From: Charina bottae
Lineage: Eukaryota; Chordata; Lepidosauria; Squamata; Charinaidae
NCBI GenBank assembly: GCA_023362775.1
Contig: JALMGJ010000002.1
Span: forward strand, 32,393,414 to 32,457,413
Reading direction: 5' to 3'
DNA length: 64,000 nucleotides
Shown: piece after piece, positions 38,633-50,428 of the stretch
How positions within the stretch are numbered: the stretch's first letter is position 1
How the letters are laid out: each line of letters begins with the position of its first letter
Translations under genes and position numbers: made by a program
Notes under the pieces: model-generated
Seen by the model: only the letters and a program-made list of their open reading frames with translations
The model's database searches: none
Told to the model about the DNA's origin: nothing

Positions 38633-40302
38633 TTACTCAATAACCTCCTCCATCTTGCTTTCATGCTGCAGCAGGTGCGATAGCGTGTCCGCCAAGTAAT
38701 TTTTCCCCCCAGGGAAGTATTTCAATGTGAAATTGAACCTGCTAAGGAAGTCTGCCCACCGGAGGTGTTTGGGATTTAGTTTTCTGGGGGATTTGAGAGC
38801 TTGTAAGTTTTTGTGGTCAGTCCACACTTGAAACGGCAAGTGCTGTTTGCTGCCCCTTCCAGGAGGTGTCACCAAGTGCTTAGAGCGTGTTTAACTGCGA
38901 ACGCCTCTTTCTCCCACACATGCCATCATTTCTCCGTCTGATTAAATTTTCTGGAAATGTATGCACAGGGTCTTAATTTCTTACTGTCATCTGCCTGCAG
39001 CAATATGGCCCCGACTGAGCTAAATGATGCGTCCGTGTGTATAATGAACGGCTTGTCTACCTCTGGATGTTTGAGGATGGGCTCCTCAGTGAACATCGCC
39101 TTTAGCTTATCAAAGGCTTCCTGACATTCTTGGGTCCACACTAGTTTCGTGCTTGGTGGCTGGGCTTTTGCTTTCGCACCGTTGCTTTTTGTTTTTAACA
39201 AGTCAGTAAGGGGCAGCGCAATCTGCGTGAAATCCTGAATAAATTGCCTATAGAACCACGCAAACCCGAGGAACGCTTGCAGCTGTCTGCGTGTTCGGGG
39301 GGACTGCCAGCCCAGGACCACTTTGAACTTTTTGGGGTCCATTTCAATGCCCTCATGCGATATGCGGTACCCCAGGAAGTCTAGCTTATCTTTGTGGAAT
39401 TCACATTTCTCAAGTTTCACATACAGCTTTGCCTCCAGTAATTTCTCTAACACCTTCTTGACTAATTCCATATGTTCCTCTAAGTTTTCAGAAAAAATCA
39501 GTATATCATCTAAATATACAATTACCCCTTTGTACAGAAATTCATACAGTACTTCGTTTATGAACCTCATGAAAATTCCCGGTCCCCCCGCAATCCCAAA
39601 CGGGAGCACTCAGTATTGAAATGACCCCAGTGGGCAATTGAATGCTGTTTTCCACTCGTCCCCCTCCCTTATACGTACATGATAGTAAGCCTCCCTTACA
39701 TCTAATTTACTGAAAATTTTCCCTTTAGACAGTTGGGCTAACATGTCTTTCAACAACGGGAGGGGGTACTGGTTGGTAATCGAAATTGCATTAAGTCCCC
39801 TGTAGTCAGTGCACAGCCGAAGGGACCCATCTTTTTTCTTCCTGAATAAGACTGGGGCTGCTAGGGGGGAATTGGCTGGTTCGATAAATCCACGTGCCAA
39901 ATTTTTATCGATGAATTTGCGAAGCTCCTGTAGTTCTTTCTGTGTCATGGCATACATCTTGGGCTTGGGAAAAGGTGACCCTGGAATGAGATCGATAGTT
40001 GCATCCGACTGTCTGTGGGGGGGTTCTTGCTCGCATTCCTGCTTGCTGAACACCTCAACCACGGGGAGGTATTTCTCCGGGATTGAGTCCAGAGTAGTGC
40101 CACCCCCTTCTTCCTGGTCCCCATCCCAAAGTTCCATCCCAGCTGCCCCCACTTCTAGGCAGCCTGGAGTTCTATCATTGTCCATCCATAAATAAGTCCC
40201 ATCAATGAATTCAATTTCCCCAGAAGCCCAATCCACCCTGGGGTTTCTTGTTCTCAACCATTTTAGTCCTAATACAATAGGTCGTGTTGCAATGGGAGCC
40301 AC
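38633..40302 (-). pseudogene. Gypsy C reverse transcriptase and RNase H
   Basis: [62 protein letters not shown]. After an in-frame TGA (39,610-39,612) it continues LPFGIAGGPGIFMRFINEVL and the catalytic YLDDILIFSE. RNase H follows with IIHTDASFSSVGAILLQADD. Frames change again near 38,920. Confidence 0.88.
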
Positions 40303-40612
40303 AATGAACCTCAGTCTCTACATGGGTCCCCAGAGTCATTTGAATCTCTTCTGTGAAAAACTCCACTGGCCCCCCTTTCATTTCTGAACTGTCCAATTGG
40401 CAAAATGTAATAGGCGTGTTTAATTTAAGAAGGTTCAGTCCCATCTTGTCAGCCACGTTCGGGTGCATTAGGCATCTTGAGCAGCCAGAGTCTAACATTG
40501 ACACCCCCGAATATTTCTTCCTCCCACCCAAAGTCTTTAACTGTACCTTTAGGTGCATTGTCGGGCTGTTGCTTTCTCTTCCGTTGCGCCCCTTTGCAAA
40601 GGCCTGTCCCAC
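40211..40612 (-). pseudogene. Gypsy C aspartic protease
   Basis: The active-site pattern VSMLDSGCSRCLMHPNVADK lies about 45 residues in. A clade-typical PITFCQLDSSEMKGGPV segment follows. In a frame different from gag and RT. Confidence 0.75.
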
Positions 40613-40620
40613 GGCACTCT

Positions 40621-42018
40621 TTAGAACAGAACTTTCCCATTTCCCGCCGGTTGGAATTTGATGTCGGATTCATCGCTGTCGTCTTCCAGGTCCGAACCCG
40701 GGCTTGGGTCCTCTATTGCTGCTGCAGCTCCTTTGCGCTTGTTGGGTGCCGGTTTGTTGCTGCTCCCGTCTGCTGACTTTTTCGCCGGAGGCTTTTCTTT
40801 GAAGTTCATTTTCCATTGAGAGCAATTGCTTATTCTGTGTCCCTCCTTCCCGCAATGGAAGCACAACCCGTCTTTCACACGTCGTTCTTTTTCCTTTTCC
40901 CAATTCCATTGCATACTGTCTTTGCGGGGTTGGGGGGTAAAAGTTCCTTGATTCCTTCACATGGATTGGAAGGTTCTAATATTTTGTAGCTGCATTCTGC
41001 TGGATTCAATTTCCCCTGCTAATTGGATCCACCCCTCTAGTGTTCCTGGGTCATCTCTGTCTATTGCTACTTTGATCAGATCCTGTCTTAGCCCGTACTG
41101 AAAATGCTCAATTTTAAACGATTCAGGCCAGTCTGGTAATTTGTTTAAAATCTTTTTGAAGTCCATAGCATATTCAGCTACTGTCCTATTTCCCTGCCTT
41201 AAGTTCTGGATCCGCGTCCTAGCTGACATTTTTGATAAAGTGTCCTCAAATCTTTTGTGCAGGGCGTACATAAATTTCTTAAAGTTCCTTAATTCCCGAG
41301 CCTCACTATCATGTAGCTCCACTAGCCAATCGCCCACCTCCCCTTCTAAAAGGCTGGAGACATGCCTTACTTTTCTTTCCTCCATTCGGAAGGTGTGTTC
41401 AAATTCCCCCATAAATCCTTTTACATGCGTTAAAAAGCATGCCAATTTTTTAGAGTCCCCATTGAATTTTATCTTCAATTTGCCTATGCCACTCGGTGCG
41501 TTGGCCCACTGTGGCCCCCTGCGTTGGTCATAGGTTGGTGTCACTGGCTGTCGGCTGTGAGGACAAATTCCTTCTTCCTTCTTGTCATCTTCACCACTAG
41601 TCTCACTTGCTTCCTCCTCCCCAATGGAGGTTGCCAGGCTCGGTGCCGTCCCCCTTCGTCCTTCCCGGGTTTTTAGCAACTTCTCCATGGCCACCCCTCT
41701 GGAGTCCAATTTGCTGTTAATTTCCCCCATGTCTAGGTCCAATCGTGACATTTGTGCTTCCAGGACCTCGATGCGCTGGGTTGGGGTGACTCTCTTCTTT
41801 GCTCGCTTCCCCCTTCTCTCTTTCTCTAGACCTTCGCCAACTGTGACTGACCATCCTGCCAGCTTATACTTTGTAGATGCGAGGGGGGGAGTTTTGATTA
41901 CCTCTTTCTTTTGGGATTTCTGCTTCTCCCGTCTGTTGGTGGTCTCGGTATCATCCTCTCCTACTCGCTGAAATGCCTCCGCCATCGCCTGGGCATCTGA
42001 CGAGCTGGCTCTGGCCAC
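40621..42018 (-). pseudogene. Gypsy C gag with CCHC zinc knuckle
   Basis: A 353-codon frame (42,018-40,957). A coiled-coil-like stretch (QRIEVLEAQMSRLDLDMGEI) is followed by the retrotransposon gag domain (HVSSLLEGEVGDWLVELHDS, RFEDTLSKMSARTRIQNLRQ, WPESFKIEHFQYGL). An in-frame TGA (40,957-40,959) separates it from the knuckle CFHCGKEGHRISNC at about 40,840-40,880, which is in the same frame. So one nonsense change splits gag. Confidence 0.85.
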
Positions 42019-42209
42019 TTCAAAAGTCTCTGTATAGTCTCCTTCCTCTCGCTACAGTGCTTAGAATGCTTCTGCCTCGTCTGCTGGCTCCATTCCGTTC
42101 CACGATGCTGGCATTTGTGCTGGATGCATGACCACTTTCAACCGAGAAGCTCGCTGATTACTCAGAGTAATCCTCGGGATGCGTGGTCAAAATTTCATTC
42201 AAGTCTTTA

Positions 42210-42577
42210 TGTAAGGTGCTCCATCCGATGTCTGAAATCTCCCTCCTCTAGAGTAAACCACAGACGTGCGGTTTCTTAGAAGCAGAAGGATTTATTATAG
42301 TACATGGAAGTTAACACGAACATAGACTTGAATGAACGAGCAAAGCATTGCATGCACATTTAAACCTCCCCCCCCCCGAGGTCCTTTGATGTTGACATGT
42401 GTAGCTCGTGTCTCCAGAGTGCTCAGACATCCATTCGCAGAGATGTGTACTCGCGCTTGTCACTTAGGTGCGAGCCTGTCTACTTCGAAGGCAGGCGTCT
42501 CTTCCGTGTCTGTTTGCAGCCTCCCTGAATGCCCTTATCTGTCTAGCATATTGGCAGAGGTCTGTTGAGCTCTGACA
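42210..42577 (-). repeat. Gypsy C 5' LTR
   Basis: 368 bp, ending at the target copy CAAGA (42578-42582). It carries 10 extra bases near GTCTACTTCGAAGGCAGGCG. Confidence 0.9.
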
Positions 42578-43206
42578 CAAGAATATACAGCAATTCCCAT
42601 AAACAAACCCTTCCTCTATATCAAACCATAATCACATTATTTCTATAAATCCCTCCATTAAGACATATACAAATCTCTAATACAATTGCTCCTTCCCCTT
42701 ACATAAAATATATATACTGTATACATATATATAAATTTCTACTTCAAACTTCCCTCCCTCTTAAAAAACAATCCATTTTTTTCTACTACTATTCTATATA
42801 CTTCTGTCTACACAATAAGCATCAAATTATTGAAACAAATAAATTGTCTGCCTTTATAATAAACCATCTTAACCCTATTAGACCTAAAAAGCAGTATAAA
42901 ACTTTATTATATCTTATCAATATCCTTTAAGTTTTACAAATCTATAATCCTATAAATCCTAATCCAAACCATAAGAAAAGAAGAAAAAAAGAAAAAAAAT
43001 CATATTAATCTCATTATCAATCCAATTAAATATTCTTAATTTTTATAAATTGTCTGCCTTTATAATTAACAATCTTAACCCTAATTATGCTTAAAAACAA
43101 TATAAAGTATTACCAGAACTTGTCGATACCTTTTAAATCTTAGAAATCAAAAATCCTGTAAATCATGTTAACTTCATTATCAGTCCAATTAAATATTCTT
43201 AATTTT

Positions 43207-43563
43207 TTACCCCTCCTCAAAATATACCAGGGCATTTGAATATTTCACCATTACACCAAAAGCATTTTTTACAAAGATCCAACAACCCCACAACCCCCAA
43301 AGATACAAACTTTCCAGCGAAAGAGAAAAAAACTCCCACATAACATACTCTTCTTTCCCATAACATTGATTGAAATAATCATAACATTTCCACAGCTTGG
43401 CAGTTCCTTGTGCAGTCTTAAGGTTAAACAATAGTTTTAACCCCATAAACACCAATCCAGAGTTTTCAGCTGAGAATATTTCAATCTCCCTCAGAGCAGT
43501 AAAATCACCATCTTTTCCGTCTTCTTCTTCTTCCATCATAGTATTTTCATATTTTTGTTCCAT
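43207..43563 (-). CDS. short acidic ORF of half-L1 copy 3
   Basis: 119 codons. Similar to copy 2 (50,429-50,800): shared pattern NTMxEEExxGKDG, LxAENSxLxFMGLKxLFN, and a cysteine-containing tail with FFSLSL. The N-terminal part of the copy 2 ORF would lie across the L2 insertion to the right. Function unknown; possibly derived from the N-terminal region of an L1 ORF1. Confidence 0.45.
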   Translation of the reverse strand: MEQKYENTMMEEEEDGKDGDFTALREIEIFSAENSGLVFMGLKLLFNLKTAQGTAKLWKCYDYFNQCYGKEEYVMWEFFSLSLESLYLWGLWGCWIFVKNAFGVMVKYSNALVYFEEG

Positions 43564-43791
43564 TTTAGCTAGAATCTCATCTCGAATGTCCCAAACAGTC
43601 TGTATAATAACTTATTTATTTATTTATTATTTCAATTTATTCCCCGCCCATCTCCCTTGCAAGGGACTCTGGGCGGGTTACAACAATTGAAAGTTTAAAA
43701 ATACAAAAACAGTATCTAAAATACATCGAATAATAATAATAATAAATTACATAAAATCCAAGAAGGGGGGACCGCAGGATGGACCATACCA

Positions 43792-45942
43792 CTACGGGGC
43801 CAGCCAACCCCAGGAGGCACTGCCGCCTCTGTCATCCCAGGACCGGCGGCAAAGCCAGGTCTTAAGGGCCTTCCGAAAGGCCAGGAGTGAAGGGGCCAGT
43901 CTCACCTCTGGGGGCAAGATATTCCACAAGGCGGGTGCTATCGCAGAGAAGGCACGCCTCCTGGACCCTGCTAGATGGAATTCTCTTGTTGAGGGGGTCC
44001 GAAGCATGCCCTCTCTGCATGCACGGGTGGGGCGGGTCGACGTTATTGGGACAAGACGGTCCCTCAGGTACCCTGGTCCTATGCCATGTAGGGCTTTAAA
44101 GGTAATCACCAACACCTTGAATTGGACCTGGAAGCAAACTGGTAGCCAATGCAGCTCGCGTAGCAGAGGTGTAACATGTGCCGATCTCATGGCACCCATA
44201 ACTGCTCGCGCCGCGGCATTTTGCACCAGCTGAAGCTTCCGGATACTCTTCAGGGGTAGCCCCATGTAGAGCGCATTACAGTAATCTATACGGGATATGA
44301 CAAGGGCGTGAGTGACTGTTCGGAGGGCCTCCTGATCCAGGAAAGGGCGTAACTGGCGCACAACACGAAGCTGTGCAAAGGCCCTCCTGGCCGTGACTGC
44401 CACCTGCTCTTCGAGCAGGAGTCGCGAGTCCAGGAGGACCCCCAGATTCCGCACTGGATGCGAGCGAGGTAGTGCCACCCCACCCAGAACCAAAGATGAC
44501 AACTTCCCGGATCTAGCGGGGCCATCAATCCACAGCCACTCCGTCTTACTAGGGTTCAGTTGAAGCCTGTTGTTCCCCATCCAGACCCCCACAGCCTCCA
44601 GACACTGAGATAAGGCATCGACCGCATCACCTACTTCACCCGGGATGGAGATGTATAACTGGGTATTATCAGCATATTGGTGATACCTCATCCCGTGGTG
44701 ACGGATGATCTCACCCAGTGGCTTCATGTAGATGTTGAACAGGAGAGGAGAGAGAACCGACCCCTGCGGCACCCCACAAATCAGAGGCCGCGGGTCAGCT
44801 CTCTCCTCCCCTATCAACACCGACTGGGAACAGCCCTGGAGGAAGGAGGCGAACCAGCGCAAAACTACGCCGCCCACCCCCAACTCCCTGAGCCGTCCCA
44901 AAAGTATACCATGGTCGACAGTATCAAAAGCCGCTGAGAGATCTAAGAGAGCTAGGATGGACGCACTCCCTCCATCCCGCTCTCGCCAGAGATCATCGAT
45001 AAGCGTGACCAATGCAGTCTCCGTCCCATATCCCGGCCTGAAACCTGACTGGAAGGGGTCTAGATAATCCGTTTCCTCCAGAATCCTCTGGAGTTGCCAC
45101 GCCACCACCTTCTCAACCACCTTTCCCAAAAAGGGAAGGTGGGAGACTGGGCGAAAGTTGCCCAGGATGGTAGGGTCCAGGGACGGCTTCTTGAGGAGGG
45201 GGTGCACCAGTGCCTCCTTAAAGGCCTCCGGAAACACCCCCTGACTCAAGGACAAATTAATCATCGCCTGGACCCATCCACATGTCACCTGACTGGCCGA
45301 TTTCACCAGCCAGGAGGGACAAGGGTCAAGCTGGCATGTGGTGGCGTTCACAGTCCGAAGGATCCTGTCTACTTCCTCAGGTGCAACAGGATCAAACTGT
45401 TCCCAGATAACATGGTAAGTACGAGCCCCTGGCATCTCCACAGATCCTGTCTCACGCTTGGAGTCCAACTTTGAATGAATCTGAGCGATTTTATCCTGCA
45501 GATGCTCAGAAAACTCTTCCGATCGGCCCTGTAGGTGGGTCTCCCTCTGCTCCCAACCCAACAATGATCTTGTAATTTTAAAGAGGGCCGTCGGGCGGCA
45601 TTCTGCGGACGCAATAAGGGCGGAGAAATATTCACGTTTCGCCGCTCTTACCGCCACAAGGTAGGCCTTAACTGCGGCTCTAGATTGTGTTCGGTCAGAT
45701 TCAGTCTTCGTCTTTCTCCAGCGGCGCTCTAGACGTCTCTTAACCCTCTTCAAGGCCCTTAACTCTTCGGAAAACCATGGAGAGTGGCGGGCCGAGCAGG
45801 GCCGGAGAGGTCGCATAGGCGCGATCTTGTCCAGGGCTCCAGCCGTGGCCCTATTCCAGGCCGCAGCCAGGAGCTCAACTGGACCGTGAAGCAAGTCCTC
45901 GGGAATAACCCCCAGCTCCTTCTGAAACCTCACTGGGTCCAT
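43792..45942 (-). pseudogene. L2 reverse transcriptase ORF, active site YADN
   Basis: 716 codons without a stop. RT motifs: NFRPVSHLPFLGKVVEKVVA, DPFQSGFRPGYGTETALVTL, LLDLSAAFDTVDHGILL, GVPQGSVLSPLLFNIYMKPL. The active-site box reads YHQYADNTQLY (about 44,660): the second catalytic Asp of YADD is Asn, which should abolish polymerase activity. The C-terminal region ends in LWNILPPEVRLAPSLLAF. The ATG at 45,942 lies two codons after a TGA, so it is probably not the real start. Confidence 0.9.
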
Positions 45943-45945
45943 CAG

Positions 45946-47118
45946 TCACCGGGGGCGGACCATTTGAATAGGTCCCGCCTCCCTGCGGAGTGGGGCAGCA
46001 CAAGAGAGTCTAAGGGTCACCAGGGCATGGTCTGACCATGACAATGGGGAAAGATGTAACTCTCCCCTCAGATCACATTGCCACTGCTCAGACAAGAAAA
46101 CTATGTCCGGGGTGAGACCACTGTCCCGAGTCGGGTCACGAATAATCTGAGACAGGCCCATAGCTGCCATGGTAGCTATGAACTCCCGAGCCACCTCCGA
46201 GTCCCGTGCCAGAGATGGCAGATTGAAGTCCCCCAGAACCATAAGTCTGGGGAACTCCACTGCCAACCCCGAGACAGCCTCGAGCAGCTCAGGCAGGGAG
46301 GTTGCTACGCAGCAGGGAGGTTGGTACAACAGCAGCACTCCCAACTGTTCTCGTGAACCCAACTTGAAAAACAGGGTCTCACACCTGGCCACTTGTGGAG
46401 CAGCGCCCCTGAAGGCCACAAGAGACTCTCGAATGACCACTGCCACCCCTCCTCCCCTGCCCTGGTGTCTCGGCTGATGCCAGACCTGAAACCCAGCTGG
46501 GCACATTTCCGAGAGGGCCACTCCCCCCTCTGGTGCCAGCCAGGTCTCGGTAATACACACCAGGTCGGCCCCCTCATCCGTGATCAAGTCACTTATAAGG
46601 GGGGCTTTGTTGTTCACCGACCTGGCATTCAACAGCAGCAGCCGGAGACCGGAGCCCACGAGGATCTGCTTACCAGGGCCTGGGTGTGAACACGGGGGGC
46701 CGGAACGCACCACCGGTAACAAACACCGGGGGCGCCTTCCCCAAAGATGGCTTGCCCTCCGGTTCCCGTCATACCGTCCCCTGCCCGTCACCACCCGAAT
46801 CAAATGGCCCGCCATATAGCCCCCAGAGATTCCCGGTTCTGACCCAGTAGCCTCCACTCCCAGGCCTCCGGAATTCTTAGGCTTAATTAAGAGTCCCTTA
46901 TCCCATCCATCCATCATGCACTCCCATACACTCTTGGGCAGTGGTAAGACCCCCCAGTGCACCAGCTCTCGCTCTCGGCACTGGTAGGGTCTAGCACCAC
47001 CCCACTCACACCCTGCACCTCTCCCCCAACTTCTCTCACTGGTCGGGGAGAGGTACCAACACTCGCCACAATCACTCCTGCCCCACCTGACTCTCACCCA
47101 GGAGGTGCTCTTCCACAC
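45946..47118 (-). pseudogene. L2 APE endonuclease, separated from RT by one TGA
   Basis: 390 codons. Domain start LLLLNARSVNNKAPLISDLI (about residue 170), then ADLVCITETWL with catalytic Glu, RGGGVAVVIRES, LMVLGDFNLPSL and WSDHALVTLRLS. It ends at TGA (45,946-45,948). The RT frame continues in the same phase right after, so a single nonsense codon splits a polyprotein. Confidence 0.88.
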
Positions 47119-48045
47119 TCATACAATCTTAGCCCCCCTCCCTTGTCTCTCACCCGAGGGGGGGGGTCCACATTCACATCAAGGGACTCCTCCAAGTTCT
47201 CTGCCGCCTTAGCTCAATGGTGTTAATCCGAGCAATTGTTATTATTCTTATGCCCTGATCAACAGGGCTATCGGTCCGGCCTCCGTCCCATCCGCGTCTT
47301 CCATGGCTGCTGGGTTCGGCACCAGTTCCAAACAGCTCCCACATCAGGAGCCTCCGGGCCCTCTCAGAAAGTGGCCCGGGAAAAAGACCAGATAGTCTGT
47401 AGCGGGGGGGCTCGCCTCGTCCGTCTCCCACTCCACTCCGTAGCCTCTGGCAGCCCTTGATAGTCCTTGATAGTCTCCGGAAGCTCCGAGGGCTTCGCTG
47501 CACCCGCTGGACTCCCTTCTGAGCCGCCCCGGGTCTGCTAGGCCCCCACCAACTCCACCGGCCTAGCTCACCTCCAACGGCCCCAGGCTCCAGCGGTCGA
47601 TTTTGGAGGCTTCCAAAAGCCTCTAGCAGCTCTCAAAAAGACATCAGTCCCCACAAGCCCCGCTGGTCGAACTCGAAGGCTCGCATTCAGAGTCTTCCGG
47701 CCTTAATGGACTCCAGTTCTCTTTAGCCCCGCCGGTCTAGGTCACACCCAACAGCCTCTTGCAGGCCTCGGCAGCCACCAGCTGTCTCCGGTAACTCACC
47801 GGGTCCCGTTTTCATCGCGTCGAAAGGTTTCGGAGGCCCGACTCGGGCAGAAGCCTCGGCCAGCACTCCCCTCGGAGAAGCCACTCACGCACCGGCAACC
47901 ACCACCTCTCCAGAATCCCAAAGGTGACATTTAGGGATTTCGGGATTTTCGGTGGGTTTTCAAGAGTTCTTTTTCGGGGTTTTTTCGGCTTTCTCCGGAG
48001 CTGTTATCGGCCACGTTAACTTGCGGCCGCCATCTTGGATTTATG
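47119..48045 (-). other. L2 5' UTR, GC rich
   Basis: No confident ORF1. It is GC rich, with CCGG-rich stretches, and may include an internal promoter; none can be pinpointed. Confidence 0.5.
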
Positions 48046-48496
48046 TTTTATTTAAATTCTGCACATCCCCCTTGGCAACCTTTTGAAAAAAATATCTTCT
48101 TGCTGACAGCGTAATTCTCTGAAATCTTCTTTACAATCTTCCATTGTTCAAACAGTAAATTATAGCACACCCTAAAGAGTTAACTCACAAAAATAGAGGT
48201 TAATAAATTAATCCAAAATTAACCAAAGAAAATATACTAGCAGACAGCTCGAAGAAAGTAAACAGAAAGCCAAAAGTTTAGAATGAGAAATCGAAAACAA
48301 TGTGAAGAAAAAATACTCCAACCTTCAAATTCAGCAACAAAGATAACAGCGGAAAGGGAATGTTACAGCTCTCAAAATAACCGATATGGGGAAAAAAAGC
48401 CAAAACCTTTTTTTATATAGTTAAAAATCTCCAAAAATAACTATATTCACCAAGAGATTCCGCTTTTTCTTACTATAAAAAGCTTCTCTTGAGGTA

Positions 48497-48828
48497 AGGT
48501 AAAGGTAAAGGATCCCCCTGCACATTTGTGCAGTCGTGTCCAACTCTAGGGGCCAGTGCACATCTCCGTTTGTTAGCCGAAGAGCCAGCATTGTCCAAAG
48601 ACACTACCGCGGTCATGTAGCCGGCATGACGCAGAACGCTGTTACCTACCCATCGGAGTGGTACCTATTCATCTACTTGCATTTGCTAGCATTCAAATTG
48701 CTAGGTTGGCAAGAGCTGGGATGAGTGCAGGAGCTCACTCCGTCACGCGGGGCTAGGGATTTGAACCTCCGAACTTGCAATCTTCTGATCGACAAGCCTG
48801 GTGTCTTGCCTGCTGAGCCACCATGCCC
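48497..48828 (-). mobile_element. tRNA-derived SINE with BovB-like tail
   Basis: Flanked by CTTGAGGTA (48488-48496 and 48829-48837). On the minus strand: head GGCATGGTGGCTCAGCAGGC, B-box-like GGTTCAAATCC, body ATGCCGGCTACATGACCGCG, tail AGTTGGACACGACTGCAC. It lies inside half-L1 copy 3 and is the same family as 59,743-60,075. Confidence 0.8.
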
Positions 48829-49191
48829 CTTGAGGTACAAAACTTAAAAAACAAATTGGGTGCCTAAGAAATGGGAAGGCAAGACTTATTTCCCCTTTAA
48901 GAAGTTGCAAGCATGGATCAGAAAAAGATGATATCCCACCCTCCCGGTGTAGTCTTACTGCTCGGTCGCAGACGCTGTCTACGATCTCCTGGCTACAACT
49001 CACCATCTGGAGGACAGATGGGTCAATTCTCAGCATTTTCCTTAATCCGGAAAAACACTTGGGGCTACAGAAAAACCTGCCTGTGCCCAGAAAAACGCTG
49101 CCATCTCTGCCCACAAAGTTCATAGGCAAAGTTGTTCAGACCGCCATTTCCCACAGGAAGTCCGCCACTGTCGTCTTTGCAGTTCTACTTC

Positions 49192-49450
49192 AAGTACCAC
49201 ATATCTACCATGTTCATCAGAAAGCAAAAGCCATGGTTTCAGTTGTGCTTTAACATACGAAACAAGTCCATTAGTCTTCTTCCAACCTGCAGAAATAAAT
49301 TCTTCTCCCAAAGATTTATTACTCAAACACTTAATGTCTTTTTTTCTTATATGAATTTCCTGTAAGCATATCACATTATAATTTAACTTTCTCAAATAAT
49401 GAAAAATCTTTTCTTTCTTGAGGAGCATGAGCTCCATTTATATTCCAAGT
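49192..49450 (-). pseudogene. L1 ORF2 endonuclease N-terminus
   Basis: NVICLQEIHIRKKDIKCLSN with catalytic Glu, then LGEEFISAGWKKTNGLVSYV and DEHGRYVVLEVEL. This is the start of the antisense L1's ORF2. Confidence 0.75.
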
Positions 49451-49516
49451 GAGATTTTACGCGCCATTTTCTAAGCAAACAAACCATCAAAATCCTTAGA
49501 TGTGGTTCTCATCTCC

Positions 49517-49740
49517 CTATCCTTTACAGTATCCTCTATTTATAGTCTTGTGAAGCTTTTCTTTACCATCCACTAAACCCTGCTCCAATTTTGACCCATG
49601 TCTAGTGAGAAAATCTTTAGCTTTTGAGTTTACTCTGAATCTCTGTTGCGGATAGGTAAAAATTACACCTTCCAACTCATCCCAGCAAAATATAATCTGG
49701 TTCTGCTTCAGAACATCTGTCAAGAAAGAATATTATTTTC
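49517..49740 (-). pseudogene. L1 ORF1 C-terminal piece
   Basis: FCWDELEGVIFTYPQQRFRV followed by NSKAKDFLTRHG resembles the C-terminal domain of L1 ORF1 proteins. It continues at 51,749 beyond half-L1 copy 2. Confidence 0.6.
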
Positions 49741-50428
49741 GGAGCTTCCTGTGGAAAATGGCCAACTGAACAACTTTGCCTGTGAGTTCCACGGGCAGAG
49801 CTGGCAACATGGAGTTTTTTTTTTGGGCACAGACTGGTTTTTCTGTAGCCCCAAGTGTTTTTCCGGATTAAGGAAAACACTAAGAATCGACCCATTTGTC
49901 CTCCAGACGGTGAGTTGAAGCCAGGAGACCATAGACGGTGTCTGCGACCGAGCGGTAAGACTACACCGGGAGGCTGGGATTAATCTTGTCTAACCCACTC
50001 TTGCATTCCCTTATTAAAAAGGGAGTTAAGTCATTGCCTTTCCACATCTTAAGCACCCAATTTGTTTTTAAGTTCTGTATTTTAAGAGAAGCTTTTTGCA
50101 GTAAGAAAAAGCGGAATCTCTTGGTGATTATAGTTATTTTTGGAACTTCTTAATTACAAAAAAATGTTTCGGCTTTCTTCCCCACCTGGGTTATATTTAA
50201 AGTAATACTGTAATACTGCCTTTCTGTTGTTATCTTTCTGGCTAAATTCCAAGGATGAAGTGTTTTTTTTTCTTTATGTATCCATTATTTTAAATTGTAC
50301 TTTCTGTTTACTTTTTTTTTTCCTACTGTCTGCCTGAATATTTTCTTTGGTTAATTTTGGATTAATTCATTAACCTTTATCTTTGTGAGTTAACTTTTTA
50401 GGGTGTGCTATAATTTACTGTTTGAATA

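Larger units (their letters stand above)
36670..42577 (-). mobile_element. complete Ty3/Gypsy chromovirus-type element C with LTRs and target duplication
   Basis: LTRs at 36,670-37,027 and 42,210-42,577, both TGTCAGAGC...CACCTTACA on the minus strand. An exact 5-bp duplication CAAGA flanks it (36665-36669 and 42578-42582). The internal order is gag, CCHC knuckle, protease, RT, RNase H, integrase, chromodomain. The LTRs differ by roughly eight substitutions and a 10-bp indel, so it is fairly young. Several in-frame stops and frame changes make it non-autonomous now. A purine-rich tract (minus strand AGTGGGGTGGGGGGAG, about 37,043-37,058) is the likely PPT. Confidence 0.93.
43611..48045 (-). 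mobile_element. L2 LINE, near full length
   Basis: The minus strand starts AAGATGGCGGCCGCAAG (about 48,040), has a GC-rich 5' UTR (47,120-48,045), an endonuclease frame, an RT frame and the 3' hairpin tail (43,611-43,700). It is inserted in half-L1 copy 3. Shorter 3' copies lie at 27,041, 32,946 and 35,281, and an EN-region piece at 1-452. Confidence 0.92.
35893..49176 (-). mobile_element. half-L1 element copy 3, carrying five nested insertions
   Basis: Flanked by an exact 15-bp duplication TTGCAGTTCTACTTC (35878-35892 and 49177-49191). Own sequence: 3' end 35,893-36,050, then 36,641-36,669, 42,578-43,610, 48,046-48,496 and 48,829-49,176 (5' UTR). Inside it sit a BovB piece, complete Gypsy C, a near full-length L2 and a SINE. 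The tail is A-rich (poly-T on the + strand at 35,893-35,906). It has no ORF2. Confidence 0.8.

Noticed and set aside
45946..45948. TGA in the L2 as selenocysteine or programmed readthrough
   Set aside because: No supporting element is visible and the same copy has a mutated RT active site; simple nonsense mutation is more likely.
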